The notes: generated from the letters alone by a model not told the origin. Counted from the stretch's first letter, positions 28,184 to 35,987 are shown. The stretch: 64,000 nt of DNA from Novosphingobium sp. 28-62-57 (GCA_002256985.1 NCGO01000013.1:1-64000); one strand, 5' to 3'. Made by a program: numbers and translations.

Positions 28184-30300
28184 GCGGCAATTCCCTCAAG
28201 GGTCGGCTGCTCTTCATGGGTGGATTGGGTTTGAGCGGGTTGAGGCGCTTCACCGCCGATGACCGAGATCACCTCGATCGGCTGCGCAGGCGGCAGTTCG
28301 GCGATGGACAGCACCAGGCAATTGGGCGCGCGCAGGCGCAGCAGGTTGGCGAGCGGACGGCGCGCGCGTGGCTGCACGATCAGCGCAATCGGCGGCGCGG
28401 CCGGGCCACGTTCGGCAATCAGGTCTGACACCCGCTCGCCAATCCCGCGCGCCAGATCGGGTTCGATCACCGGCTGTCCGGTGGCCGGATCGTGCATGCC
28501 CGAGACGATCATCTGTTCGAGGCCCGCCTCCAGCGTGACCACGGGCAAACGCTCGTTCGGCCCGCAAATGCGGCCCACGATCATGCTGCCAAGATCGGCG
28601 CGGAGCAGGTCGACCAGCCGTTCGTGATCGGTGGTCTGCTGCAGGGCCTGGCTGAGCGCCGAGAGGATCGGCAGCGGGTGCGCGATGGAAATGCCATCAT
28701 CCAGCAGCGCGTGGAACAGCCGGGTCAGCGCGCCCAAAGATAGCGGCTGCGGATGGATCGTCTCGACCAGCCCGGCCGAACGGTCCTTCACGCCTTCGAT
28801 GATCGCCTTGACCTCGTCTGGCCCAAGCAGCGCCGATGGTCGGTCACCCAGCACCTGATTGAGGTGCGTGGCGATGACCGTGCTTGCATCAACCGTCAGG
28901 AACCCTTCGGCAATCGCCAGATCGCGCTGGGCAGGGTCGATCCAGATGGCCGGGCAGCCAAAGCTGGGATCAACCGTGCGTTCGCCGCGCAAACCGTGAT
29001 TGGGGCTCGCCTCGCCCGCATCGATGGCCAGGATCTTTTCCGGCCGCATATCGCCCAGCGCTATCGGCACACCGCCCAGCAGCACGCGATAGGAATTGGG
29101 CGCAAGCTCCAGCGAATCGCGCACGCGGAACTGCGGCACGATGAAGCCAAAGCTCTGGCTCAGCTGCTTGCGCACCCCGGTAATGCGCGCCACCAGCGGC
29201 GATCCGCGCCGTTCATCCACCAGATGCACGAGCCCATAGCCCATCTCGACCGTGACCAGCGTATGATCGCTGACATCTTCGAGCAGGATGCGGGCCGGAT
29301 CGATGGCTTCGACCGGTTCCACCACCACGGGCACAGGCCGATCTGCGCGCTTCTTCAGCGTCCACCACAGCCACCCGGCCAGCCCTGCAGCGGGCAGGAA
29401 GATCATCTGCGGCATCGCCGGGATCACGCCGATGGCGCCCATGATGATTGCCACCGGCAGCCAGATCGAAGGATTGGCGAACTGCCCGCTGATCTGGTCG
29501 GTCAGGTTGCGGCTGTCGGATACGCGGGTCACGATGGTGGCCGCCGCGATGGACAGGAGCAGCGAAGGCACTTGCGCCACCAGCGCATCGCCAATGGCCA
29601 GCGTGATGTAGAACTCCGCCGCCTGAGCAGCGGTCAGGCCGTGCGTGATCATGCCAAGGCAGAACCCCGCGATGATGTTCACGCCCAAAATCAGCAGGGC
29701 GGCAATCGCATCGCCCTTCACGAACTTGGACGAACCGTCCATCGATCCGTAAAAATCGGCCTCGGTCGCCACTTCGCGGCGGCGCGCCTTGGCTTCGTCG
29801 CCGGTCAGCAGCCCTGCGGCCAGATCGGCATCGATCGCCATCTGTTTGCCGGGCAAGGCATCGAGCGTGAACCGCGCCGACACTTCCGAAACGCGGCCTG
29901 CGCCCTTGGTGACCACCACCATGTTGATGATCATCAGGATCATGAACACGAACAGGCCGACCACAAAGTTGCCGCCGATCAGGAACGCGCCGAAGGCCTC
30001 GATCACATGACCCGCCGCCGCGCCGCCTTCGTGGCCGTTGACCAGCACGATGCGCGTGGACGCCACGTTGAGCGCCAGCCGCAACAGCGTGGCAAACAGC
30101 AGGACCGAGGGGAATGAGGAGAAATCGAGCGGCTTTTCCGCATTCATCGCCGCCATCAGGATCGCCACCGACAGCGCGATGTTGAGCACGAAGAACACGT
30201 CGAGCAGCACGGCCGGTATCGGCACGACCATCAGCACGATCAGCGTAAGAATGCCGCCGGGCAAGGCAAATGCTGCAGGAGAACCCAAGCGCTTGAGCAT
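28180..30300 (-). CDS. flhA: Flagellar export apparatus protein FlhA
   Basis: Core membrane component of the flagellar type III export gate, 706 residues. Eight hydrophobic segments fill roughly the first 320 residues, and the cytosolic FHIPEP block between them (GRVSEVSARFTLDALPGKQM) is present. The C-terminal half is the soluble export-switch domain that docks chaperone-substrate complexes. The gene lies 4 bp after the lytic transglycosylase gene and overlaps fliA. Length is normal for FlhA. Confidence 0.96.
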   Translation of the reverse strand: MLKRLGSPAAFALPGGILTLIVLMVVPIPAVLLDVFFVLNIALSVAILMAAMNAEKPLDFSSFPSVLLFATLLRLALNVASTRIVLVNGHEGGAAAGHVIEAFGAFLIGGNFVVGLFVFMILMIINMVVVTKGAGRVSEVSARFTLDALPGKQMAIDADLAAGLLTGDEAKARRREVATEADFYGSMDGSSKFVKGDAIAALLILGVNIIAGFCLGMITHGLTAAQAAEFYITLAIGDALVAQVPSLLLSIAAATIVTRVSDSRNLTDQISGQFANPSIWLPVAIIMGAIGVIPAMPQMIFLPAAGLAGWLWWTLKKRADRPVPVVVEPVEAIDPARILLEDVSDHTLVTVEMGYGLVHLVDERRGSPLVARITGVRKQLSQSFGFIVPQFRVRDSLELAPNSYRVLLGGVPIALGDMRPEKILAIDAGEASPNHGLRGERTVDPSFGCPAIWIDPAQRDLAIAEGFLTVDASTVIATHLNQVLGDRPSALLGPDEVKAIIEGVKDRSAGLVETIHPQPLSLGALTRLFHALLDDGISIAHPLPILSALSQALQQTTDHERLVDLLRADLGSMIVGRICGPNERLPVVTLEAGLEQMIVSGMHDPATGQPVIEPDLARGIGERVSDLIAERGPAAPPIALIVQPRARRPLANLLRLRAPNCLVLSIAELPPAQPIEVISVIGGEAPQPAQTQSTHEEQPTLEGIAA

Positions 30301-30303
30301 CGC

Positions 30304-31227
30304 TTAAAGCCCCAGCGCCGAAAGGCGGCCATAGGCCTGTTTGACATGGGCAGGCGCAGAGCCGCCCTCGCTGAGCGCAAACGTCTGGCGCAAGGTGTCG
30401 GCCATCGAATTGCCGCCAGACGGCATCAGACCGGACGGCATCAGACCAGATGGCAGGGGATTGCCGCTGGCCATTGCTGCGCCTTGAAACTCGCGCGCGA
30501 TCGGCCCGCCAGTGAACTGCGGTTGCGCGGTGGCCAAAGCGGGGGTCACGCCCATGCTGGCGGCCCACTGCAAGGCCTCCTCACCGCCTGCGCCATCGCT
30601 GGCCCGCGCCATCCGCGCGCGGATCAGGCCCATGACTTCGCCCACGGACCGTGCGCCATTGGCATCATAGAAGGTTGAGCGATTGGCCGCTGCGGCTGCG
30701 GGCAGGATGCCAGCAGCGCTTTGCGAAGGGTCGCTGGCCAGTGCCGACAGGAACCTGCCCGCCCCTTCAGCCCCAAAGAAATGCGCAGCATAAAGCTCGG
30801 CATAATCGGGCGCGCGGCCCAGCACACCGGTCAGGTATTCGGCATTGTCGCCCGCCAGCTCACCCGCCATGACCGAGGCGATCTGCGGATCAAAGCGCAG
30901 CGCGAGCAATTGCGCACGTGCAGCAGGATCGCGCACCGTGCCGCCTTCGATCAGGTCTGCCGCCCAACCCAGCCCATGCTGCGCGCCATGCTTGTCCAGC
31001 GTGCGCAGCCAGGTTTGCGTGGTGAACTGGTACAGCCCGCTGGCGCTGGATGTGCGCGCCTTGGCCGATGGATCAAGGCTCGATTCCAGCTTGGCCTGTG
31101 CCATCAGATAGGCAAAGTCGGCGCCGGTCGCCTGCGCAGCCCCGGCAATCGCGCCACGCACATTCGCCCCGGCGCTGCGCAAGGCAGCCGGGGCGAGGGG
31201 TGTGTCGGAAATCTGCGGTGAACTCAC
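30304..31227 (-). CDS. Flagellar-locus lytic transglycosylase (SLT domain)
   Basis: A 307-residue soluble-lytic-transglycosylase-like protein. The catalytic Glu lies in MAQAKLESSLDPSAKA, followed by the SSASGLYQFT motif typical of the lysozyme-like fold. There is no obvious signal peptide, so it may be exported by the flagellar system itself. It probably opens peptidoglycan for the rod, the job done by the C-terminal half of FlgJ in enteric bacteria, because the flgJ here is only the rod-cap domain. A tandem GLMPSGLMPSG near the C-terminus is low-complexity. The start is GTG with AAGGGCAG upstream. Confidence 0.83.
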   Translation of the reverse strand: MSSPQISDTPLAPAALRSAGANVRGAIAGAAQATGADFAYLMAQAKLESSLDPSAKARTSSASGLYQFTTQTWLRTLDKHGAQHGLGWAADLIEGGTVRDPAARAQLLALRFDPQIASVMAGELAGDNAEYLTGVLGRAPDYAELYAAHFFGAEGAGRFLSALASDPSQSAAGILPAAAAANRSTFYDANGARSVGEVMGLIRARMARASDGAGGEEALQWAASMGVTPALATAQPQFTGGPIAREFQGAAMASGNPLPSGLMPSGLMPSGGNSMADTLRQTFALSEGGSAPAHVKQAYGRLSALGL

Positions 31228-31298
31228 GTATCTGCCCTTCCAGCCGCTGCTTTGCGGCGTTGCGGAAGGGCTTCAGCAAGGCCCGTGCCAAATCGAGA

Positions 31299-31697
31299 TC
31301 AGGCGGAGCGCAACCGGTAAATCTGGGCGCTATTGGCCCGGTACAGCTGCGCATTGCCGGTCAGCGCATCAAGCCGCGCGGAAACATTGGCCGCGATCAG
31401 ATTGCGCACCTTGCGGTTGGCCTCGTTCAGGCGGCGGGCCGCGTCCAGCAGCCCCCGGCATTCCTCGTCCACCAGCGCCATATCCACTTCGGCCAAAGTG
31501 CCGCACAGGCTGGCCTTGTTCGAAGCGCAGCCCATGATCAGGTCCAGATCCATCCCGGCAAGCGCATGCCGTTCCTGCTGCAGCACGGCAAGCATCTGCC
31601 GCAGCGTGTCGCGGACTTCGATGAGGCTAGGTGCCGAGCTTGTCGCTGAAGGGCCCGTGGCTGCAGGATTTGTCGGTGCAATGGTGGTTATGGTCAT
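31299..31697 (-). CDS. flgN: FlgN-like export chaperone for hook-associated proteins
   Basis: A 132-residue helical protein directly after flgM. The helical content, length and position match FlgN, which escorts FlgK and FlgL to the export gate. The C-terminal half has NRKVRNLIAANVSARLDAL and ends QIYRLRSA, the sort of tail seen in FlgN-like proteins. The sequence family is poorly conserved, so position carries much of the weight. The start ATG overlaps the flgM stop (TAATG). Confidence 0.75.
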   Translation of the reverse strand: MTITTIAPTNPAATGPSATSSAPSLIEVRDTLRQMLAVLQQERHALAGMDLDLIMGCASNKASLCGTLAEVDMALVDEECRGLLDAARRLNEANRKVRNLIAANVSARLDALTGNAQLYRANSAQIYRLRSA

Positions 31698-32008
31698 TAC
31701 CGGTGCGTCCTCAGCAGCATCTGGGCAGCGATCATGGCATCTGCAATCTTGGTGGGGATCACAGGGTAACTGCCTTTTTCAATAGCCTGACGGATCACTT
31801 TGACGCGTTCGACATCGACAGGGGCTGCCTGTCCGGCGTCAAGCGCACTCGACCGTTCGACCTGGGCCGCAGCGGCGCTGCCTGCAGCGGATGCGGCAGC
31901 GCCGTCTACCGTTGCCACCGGCGCGCCGGTGGCGGTCTTGGCCGTGCGTGCGGCATTCACCTGCACCGGCCCAACCGGGCGCATTGCACCGATTTCAATT
32001 GGTGACAT
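31697..32008 (-). CDS. flgM: Anti-sigma-28 factor FlgM
   Basis: A 103-residue inhibitor of FliA, released by export through the completed hook. The C-terminal half carries the conserved FlgM region, VDVERVKVIRQAIEKGSYPV followed by KIADAMI. The N-terminal half is Ala-rich and disordered, as expected for an exported factor. It is followed by flgN with a 1-bp overlap and preceded by flgA with a 110-bp gap holding an inverted repeat. Confidence 0.88.
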   Translation of the reverse strand: MSPIEIGAMRPVGPVQVNAARTAKTATGAPVATVDGAAASAAGSAAAAQVERSSALDAGQAAPVDVERVKVIRQAIEKGSYPVIPTKIADAMIAAQMLLRTHR

Positions 32009-32083
32009 GGTTCCGCTCCTCGCGTTTCATGAGCAGCAGAACGGGTGCAATGAAGGTCTTTTAAGGGGCAAAGCGGAAAATTT

Positions 32084-32112
32084 TTGCCGGTTTGTTAAAT
32101 TTGTCCCGGCAA
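32084..32112. promoter_or_regulatory. Inverted repeat TTGCCGG-N15-CCGGCAA in the flgA-flgM gap
   Basis: Perfect 7-bp inverted arms separated by 15 bp of A/T-rich DNA, lying between flgA and flgM on the leftward strand. The half-sites resemble the CCGGCA/TGCCGG halves of the palindromes in front of flgB and fliC, so it may be a regulator site that gives flgM its own control. No sigma-54 box of good quality is visible next to it. Confidence 0.4.
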
Positions 32113-32118
32113 GATTTG

Positions 32119-32637
32119 TCACTCCACCGGGACGATCACCAATCCGGGGCGTTCGATGCGGGCGCGGATCGGCACGGCCTTGGCGCTGGTGCGCACGCGG
32201 ATCCATCCGCCAACCGGGCCTGCTTCCATCGCTTCGCCCGGTTGCGAAACCGCAAAGCCATCCCCGGCCACGGCAATAGTGACCGACTCACCGCGCGCCA
32301 CGGCGGGCGGGGCGGCAGATTGCTGCCGGTCATTGCCGGATGTGGCAACGAACAACCGCCAACCGCCCCGATCGGGGCAGCGCACCATCACGTTGTCCTG
32401 CCCGCTGCCATACCACGATGCCACCAGCGGCGAATAGCACGGGGCCAGCCGCAAACGCCGGTCTACCGGCATCACCGCCCCGCCCGGCTGCCCCGCGCCC
32501 GCGCCCGTAAACGCGGCCACGGCGGCATCAACCGAAGTCAGATCGTGGTAGCCCGGCGGCTGGGCCATGGCTGGCTGGGTTATGGCTGGAAGGGTCATCA
32601 GCAGAGAAAGGGGTAAGGCTCGGGCAAGATTGCGCAT
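32119..32637 (-). CDS. flgA: Flagellar P-ring assembly chaperone FlgA
   Basis: A periplasmic chaperone of 172 residues that assists FlgI polymerisation into the P ring. The signal peptide covers about the first 25 residues (to PAMA). The rest contains the LRLAPC block and the C-terminal SAF-like region (AVARGESVTIAVAGDGFAVSQPGEAMEAG) typical of FlgA. It lies downstream of the MotA/ExbD-like pair and before flgM. Confidence 0.88.
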   Translation of the reverse strand: MRNLARALPLSLLMTLPAITQPAMAQPPGYHDLTSVDAAVAAFTGAGAGQPGGAVMPVDRRLRLAPCYSPLVASWYGSGQDNVMVRCPDRGGWRLFVATSGNDRQQSAAPPAVARGESVTIAVAGDGFAVSQPGEAMEAGPVGGWIRVRTSAKAVPIRARIERPGLVIVPVE

Positions 32638-32679
32638 CGGTCAGTATCCGGATGATGGTTTCCTGCGATTACACAGCAA

Positions 32680-33138
32680 TCATCGTGCCAATGGCACCGG
32701 CCCGGTTGCGGTCTGTTCGGATGCATAGAACAGCGCAACGCTTGCGCCCGCGCGATCGCCCGGTTCCACCAGAATGCGCGCTTGCTGCGCCCGCACACCG
32801 CCGGTCTGCGCCAGTTTCAGCGCCTGCTCCAGCGCAGCTTCCCGCCCGCCACCGGCATAGCGGACCACAATCTGCACTTCTAACCGCGGATCATTGCCGA
32901 CTTGCTGCAGCCAGCCTGCCAAAGGCGGCGCGCCCGCGCCTGCTGCCCAGACGGCCACCGGCGCGCTTTCCAGTGCTGCAGCAACAGGGAGCGGTGCCGG
33001 GGGTGGGGCTGCAGGTGGAGCCGGGGCTCGTTGTTCGGGCTTGCCAGCCAGCGACAGCGCCGATGCCGTCGCCAGAAACAGGATCAGCGACAAATCGGCC
33101 AAGGCATATTGCCAGCCCGTGCCGGCCCGGATGATCAC
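32680..33138 (-). CDS. Short ExbD/MotB-like membrane protein without OmpA domain
   Basis: A 152-residue inner-membrane protein. A single transmembrane helix (about 11-30) contains an aspartate, ALADLSLILFLATA, in the position used for proton flow by MotB, ExbD and TolR. A Pro/Ala linker and a small periplasmic domain follow (about 75-140, PRLEVQIVVRYAGGG). There is no peptidoglycan-binding OmpA region. It overlaps the MotA/ExbB-like gene by 4 bp, so the two form a stator-like pair distinct from motAB at 42070. Assignment as a proton-channel subunit is inferred from this arrangement. Confidence 0.6.
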   Translation of the reverse strand: MIIRAGTGWQYALADLSLILFLATASALSLAGKPEQRAPAPPAAPPPAPLPVAAALESAPVAVWAAGAGAPPLAGWLQQVGNDPRLEVQIVVRYAGGGREAALEQALKLAQTGGVRAQQARILVEPGDRAGASVALFYASEQTATGPVPLAR

Positions 33139-33833
33139 GCAGGCTGCCTTTCACGCAACGCACCGGCAGCGCGCGCGGTGCGCGCACCATGCTCATGGTG
33201 AGCGGGCAAATGCGGCATGGCCGGCTGCAGTTGAACCGTCAGCCAATCAATCACGTCCTGCCGCGCCTGCTCTTCGGCCTGAGCCTGCCGTTCAATGGCA
33301 CGAGCCAGCGGGGCCAACAGAAGATTGGCCAGCAGCAGGCCATAAAGCGTGGTCACCACCGCCATCGAAATCGCGCCGTTCAGCGCGGCCGGATCAAGCC
33401 CTGCTGCAGGTAGGCGGCTGAGCGAGACCAGCGTGCCGACCATGCCGAACACCGGCCCCAGCTCTGCTGCCTGCGCCAGCGTTCGCACGGCGGCATTGGC
33501 CTGGGCCACGCGATTGCGGCGATGCACATGATGGCGCTCCACCAGCGGATCAAGCGAGCGGGTGCGGATCATCGCATCGGTCGCCTCGTCAAACTCCCGG
33601 TCACCAATGGCGCGGGGGTTGGCGCGCAGCACGCCATCATTGCGAATGGTATTCACCTGACCGGCAAGATCGGCCTTGGCCTGTTCTGCCGAAAAGCGTG
33701 GGTGGAACAGCCCGCCCAGCGCACGGGCCGTCTGCGCCAATTCTCGTGGGCCTGATCGCAGCACCGTGGCCAGTGCGGTTCCGCCCAGCACAATGGTGGC
33801 GGAAAGCCCGTCGATCAGGGGATCAAATGCCAT
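33135..33833 (-). CDS. MotA/ExbB-family proton channel protein
   Basis: A 232-residue protein of the MotA/TolQ/ExbB channel family. The first hydrophobic segment is TIVLGGTALATVL. The hallmark paired helices lie near the C-terminus, ELGPVFGMVGTLVSLSRL and ISMAVVTTLYGLLLANLLLAPL. It is the first gene of the leftward operon with the ExbD-like protein, flgA, flgM, flgN, the transglycosylase, flhA and fliA. It is separate from the conventional motA at 42070. It could be an auxiliary stator or an assembly energiser; nothing visible decides which. Confidence 0.75.
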   Translation of the reverse strand: MAFDPLIDGLSATIVLGGTALATVLRSGPRELAQTARALGGLFHPRFSAEQAKADLAGQVNTIRNDGVLRANPRAIGDREFDEATDAMIRTRSLDPLVERHHVHRRNRVAQANAAVRTLAQAAELGPVFGMVGTLVSLSRLPAAGLDPAALNGAISMAVVTTLYGLLLANLLLAPLARAIERQAQAEEQARQDVIDWLTVQLQPAMPHLPAHHEHGARTARAAGALRERQPA

Positions 33834-33873
33834 GTGCCGAAAAGCTCCTCAGGGTCACAGAACGGCAGCGTGC

Positions 33874-33889
33874 GGCAAAGTTTCAGCCT
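33874..33889 (-). promoter_or_regulatory. Sigma-54-type promoter for the leftward flagellar operon
   Basis: On the leftward strand AGGCTGAAACTTTGCC gives GGC at -24 and TTGC at -12 with the required spacing. It is weaker than the rightward one because TGGCAC is replaced by AGGCTG. It stands about 40 bp before the MotA/ExbB-like start codon at 33833 and close to the palindrome at 33912. Confidence 0.55.
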
Positions 33890-33911
33890 GCCGCCTGCAA
33901 TTTGCCGCCAT

Positions 33912-33928
33912 CCGGCAGGACTTTGCCG
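33912..33928. promoter_or_regulatory. FlbD/ftr-like palindromic activator site
   Basis: CCGGCAGGACTTTGCCG matches the two palindromes at 46354 and 46386 apart from central bases and the last position. It lies between the two divergent sigma-54-type promoters. Similar CCGGCA...TGCCGG sites (ftr) bind the activator FlbD in Caulobacter; binding here is inferred. Confidence 0.6.
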
Positions 33929-33971
33929 CCCGATCGCCCTGTGACGGCGAAAATCCCCGCAATCGGGCAAT

Positions 33972-33987
33972 TGGCACGGCCTTTGCT
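33972..33987 (+). promoter_or_regulatory. Sigma-54 promoter upstream of flgB
   Basis: TGGCACGGCCTTTGCT matches the sigma-54 consensus TGGCAC-N5-TTGCW exactly. It stands 43 bp before the flgB start and would drive the flgB-motB operon. The palindromic activator site lies about 45 bp upstream. Confidence 0.85.
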
Positions 33988-34029
33988 GAAACACCGGCAG
34001 CAATCCGTCAGCCATTGAAGGCATAGTGT

Positions 34030-34377
34030 ATGAGCGAGACCCTGTTCGGCATTCACGGCACCGCGCTGGAACTGCGTTCGCAGCGCATGGGCCTGCTCAC
34101 GTCCAACATCGCGAATGCCGCCACGCCCGGATACAAGGCCAAGGACATAGATTTTACCGCCGCATTGAAAGCGCGCACCGCCGGGGCCAGCGCCGACAAG
34201 GCCGTGGATGGTGCCACGCGCTATCGCGTGCCGGTGATGCCCAGCCTTGATGGCAACACGGTGGAAATGGCGACCGAGCAGACCGCCTTTGCCGAAAACG
34301 CGGTCGGCTATTCGGCCACGCTCAACTTTCTCAAAGGCCGGGTCGAAACGATCACCCGCGCGATCAAGGGCGAATAA
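34030..34377 (+). CDS. flgB: Flagellar proximal rod protein FlgB
   Basis: Rod subunit of 115 residues, normal length. The N-terminal signature of rod and hook axial proteins, GLLTSNIANAATPGYKAKDIDF, is present, and the C-terminal helix (NFLKGRVETITRAIKGE) completes the axial coiled coil. It is exported without a cleaved signal. It is the first gene of the rightward flg operon, 43 bp after a consensus sigma-54 promoter, and is followed by flgC after 3 bp. Confidence 0.95.
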   Translation: MSETLFGIHGTALELRSQRMGLLTSNIANAATPGYKAKDIDFTAALKARTAGASADKAVDGATRYRVPVMPSLDGNTVEMATEQTAFAENAVGYSATLNFLKGRVETITRAIKGE

Positions 34378-34380
34378 GCG

Positions 34381-34791
34381 ATGCCCGCCAACAGTCCCCT
34401 CACCCTGTTTCAGGTCACCGGTCGCGCCATGTCGGCCCAGCTCGTGCGGATGAACGCCGCGGCATCGAACCTTGCCAACGCCGGAACCGTGACGGCTACC
34501 GAGGCCGAGGCCTATCGCCCCTTGCGCACCGTGTTCGGCCAACAGCTCGATCAGGCCAACGGCCTGTCCACGGTGCAAGTGAATGGCGTGATCCGGTCCG
34601 ATGCCACGCCGATCCGCCAGCACGATCCCGGCCATCCGCTGGCTGATGAAAACGGCGATGTCTGGGCCGCGCCGGTCGATGAAAACGCCGAGATGGTCGA
34701 GATGCTCGAAAGCTCGCGCCAGTACCAGAACGTGGTGGAGGCCATGCAGACCGCCAAGCAGCTGATGCTTGAAACGATGAGGATGAAATAA
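34381..34791 (+). CDS. flgC: Flagellar proximal rod protein FlgC
   Basis: Rod subunit of 136 residues. The N-terminal axial motif is AAASNLANAGTVTATEAEAY, slightly divergent from the usual NxANxxT. The C-terminal YQNVVEAMQTAKQLMLETMRMK matches FlgC well. The last base of its stop codon region overlaps the ATG of flgD, which implies translational coupling. Confidence 0.93.
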   Translation: MPANSPLTLFQVTGRAMSAQLVRMNAAASNLANAGTVTATEAEAYRPLRTVFGQQLDQANGLSTVQVNGVIRSDATPIRQHDPGHPLADENGDVWAAPVDENAEMVEMLESSRQYQNVVEAMQTAKQLMLETMRMK

Positions 34792-35138
34792 TGTCGATAG
34801 CTTCTGTCACCGCCACCACCGGCGTCAATGGCGCGCAAACATCGTCCAAGGCCGGGCAAGGCTGGGGCGCGATGGGGGCCGAGGATTTCGTCAAGCTGCT
34901 GACCACGCAGCTGCAGAATCAGGACCCCACCGATCCGGTCGACAACACCCAGATGCTCGCGCAGCTCGCGCAGTTCTCGTCGCTGTCCAACCTCAACGAC
35001 ATCAAGGATTCGCTGAGCGACGCGCCCGAGCAGTCCGAAACGCTCACCGCCATCGCCACCAAGCTCGACACGCTCAACAGCTCGGTCGCGCAATTGCTCG
35101 CCCAGCAGTCCGCAACAACCGCAGCCGACCCCGCCTGA
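34791..35138 (+). CDS. flgD: Short flagellar hook-cap protein FlgD
   Basis: The cap needed for hook polymerisation. The conserved N-terminal core is complete: GAEDFVKLLTTQLQNQDPTDPVDNTQMLAQLAQFS. The protein is only 115 residues, however; typical FlgD is 220 or more and adds Tudor-like and Ig-like domains. Those are absent, and the frame ends cleanly in TGA with a ribosome site and flgE after it, so this is not an obvious frameshift. The next gene, flgE, is also short. Confidence 0.88.
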   Translation: MSIASVTATTGVNGAQTSSKAGQGWGAMGAEDFVKLLTTQLQNQDPTDPVDNTQMLAQLAQFSSLSNLNDIKDSLSDAPEQSETLTAIATKLDTLNSSVAQLLAQQSATTAADPA

Positions 35139-35159
35139 TCATCCCCACAGGAGACGCCC

Positions 35160-35987
35160 ATGTCCTTCTATACCTCGCTGAACGGCCTCAAGAACGCCCA
35201 GACCGATCTTGGCGTGATCAGCCACAACATCGCCAATGCCGAAACCAACGGTTTCAAGAAGAGCCGCACCGAATTTGCCGATATCGTCGTTGGCAGCGCC
35301 TTCACAAACCCCAGGATGATCATTGGCGTTGGCGCAACGGTGGAAAGCATCGCGCAGAATTTCTCGCTCGGCCCGGTTGAGCAAACCGGCTCGGCGCTTG
35401 ACATGGCGATTGGCGGCGATGGCTTTTTCACGACGCGCAACGTGATCACCAACCAGCTGCTCTACACCCGCAATGGCGGCATGACTGTGGATGGCGATGG
35501 CTTCATCAACGATGGGTCCAACAATCGCCTGCAGGTGTTCCCCACCGACGCAACCGGCGCCATCACATCAAACACGCCCACCGATGCCCAGATTCCCGCC
35601 AGCAATGGCGTTGATGCAGCCGGAAATCCTATCGAATTCGCCGGGATCACCGTCGGCGCAGATGGATCGGTCATCGCGACCTACGCTGATGCCTCAAACC
35701 TGTCGGTGGGCAAAGTCATCCTCGCCAGCTTCATCGCGCCGCAAGGGCTGAAGCAGATTGGCTCGTCCAATTGGGTCACCACGGGCATTTCTGGAGCGCC
35801 ATCCTATGGCCAGCCGGGCACCGGGCAATATGGCTCGCTTCTGTCCGGCGCAGTGGAACGTTCGAACGTCGATATTGCCGAAGAACTGGTCAGCCTGATC
35901 ACCGCGCAGCGCAATTTTCAGGCCAATGCCAAGGCCATCGATACGTCCACGCAGATCACCCAGACCGTGATCCAGCTGCGCACCTGA
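35160..35987 (+). CDS. flgE: Short flagellar hook protein FlgE
   Basis: Hook subunit of 275 residues, against roughly 400 or more in most bacteria. The N-terminal MSFYTSLNGLKNAQTDLGVISHNIANAETNGFKK pattern is present (key piece NIANAETNGFKK), as is the C-terminal ELVSLITAQRNFQANAKAID; both ends that build the hook core are intact. The surface domain (D2) is reduced or missing. It lies between flgD and flgF, with AGGAGA upstream. Confidence 0.88.
   Translation: MSFYTSLNGLKNAQTDLGVISHNIANAETNGFKKSRTEFADIVVGSAFTNPRMIIGVGATVESIAQNFSLGPVEQTGSALDMAIGGDGFFTTRNVITNQLLYTRNGGMTVDGDGFINDGSNNRLQVFPTDATGAITSNTPTDAQIPASNGVDAAGNPIEFAGITVGADGSVIATYADASNLSVGKVILASFIAPQGLKQIGSSNWVTTGISGAPSYGQPGTGQYGSLLSGAVERSNVDIAEELVSLITAQRNFQANAKAIDTSTQITQTVIQLRT

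Noticed and set aside
28753-30117. Rightward 454-codon frame inside flhA
   Set aside because: It is antisense to the FlhA gene, His/Arg-rich and shows no ribosome site or domain.
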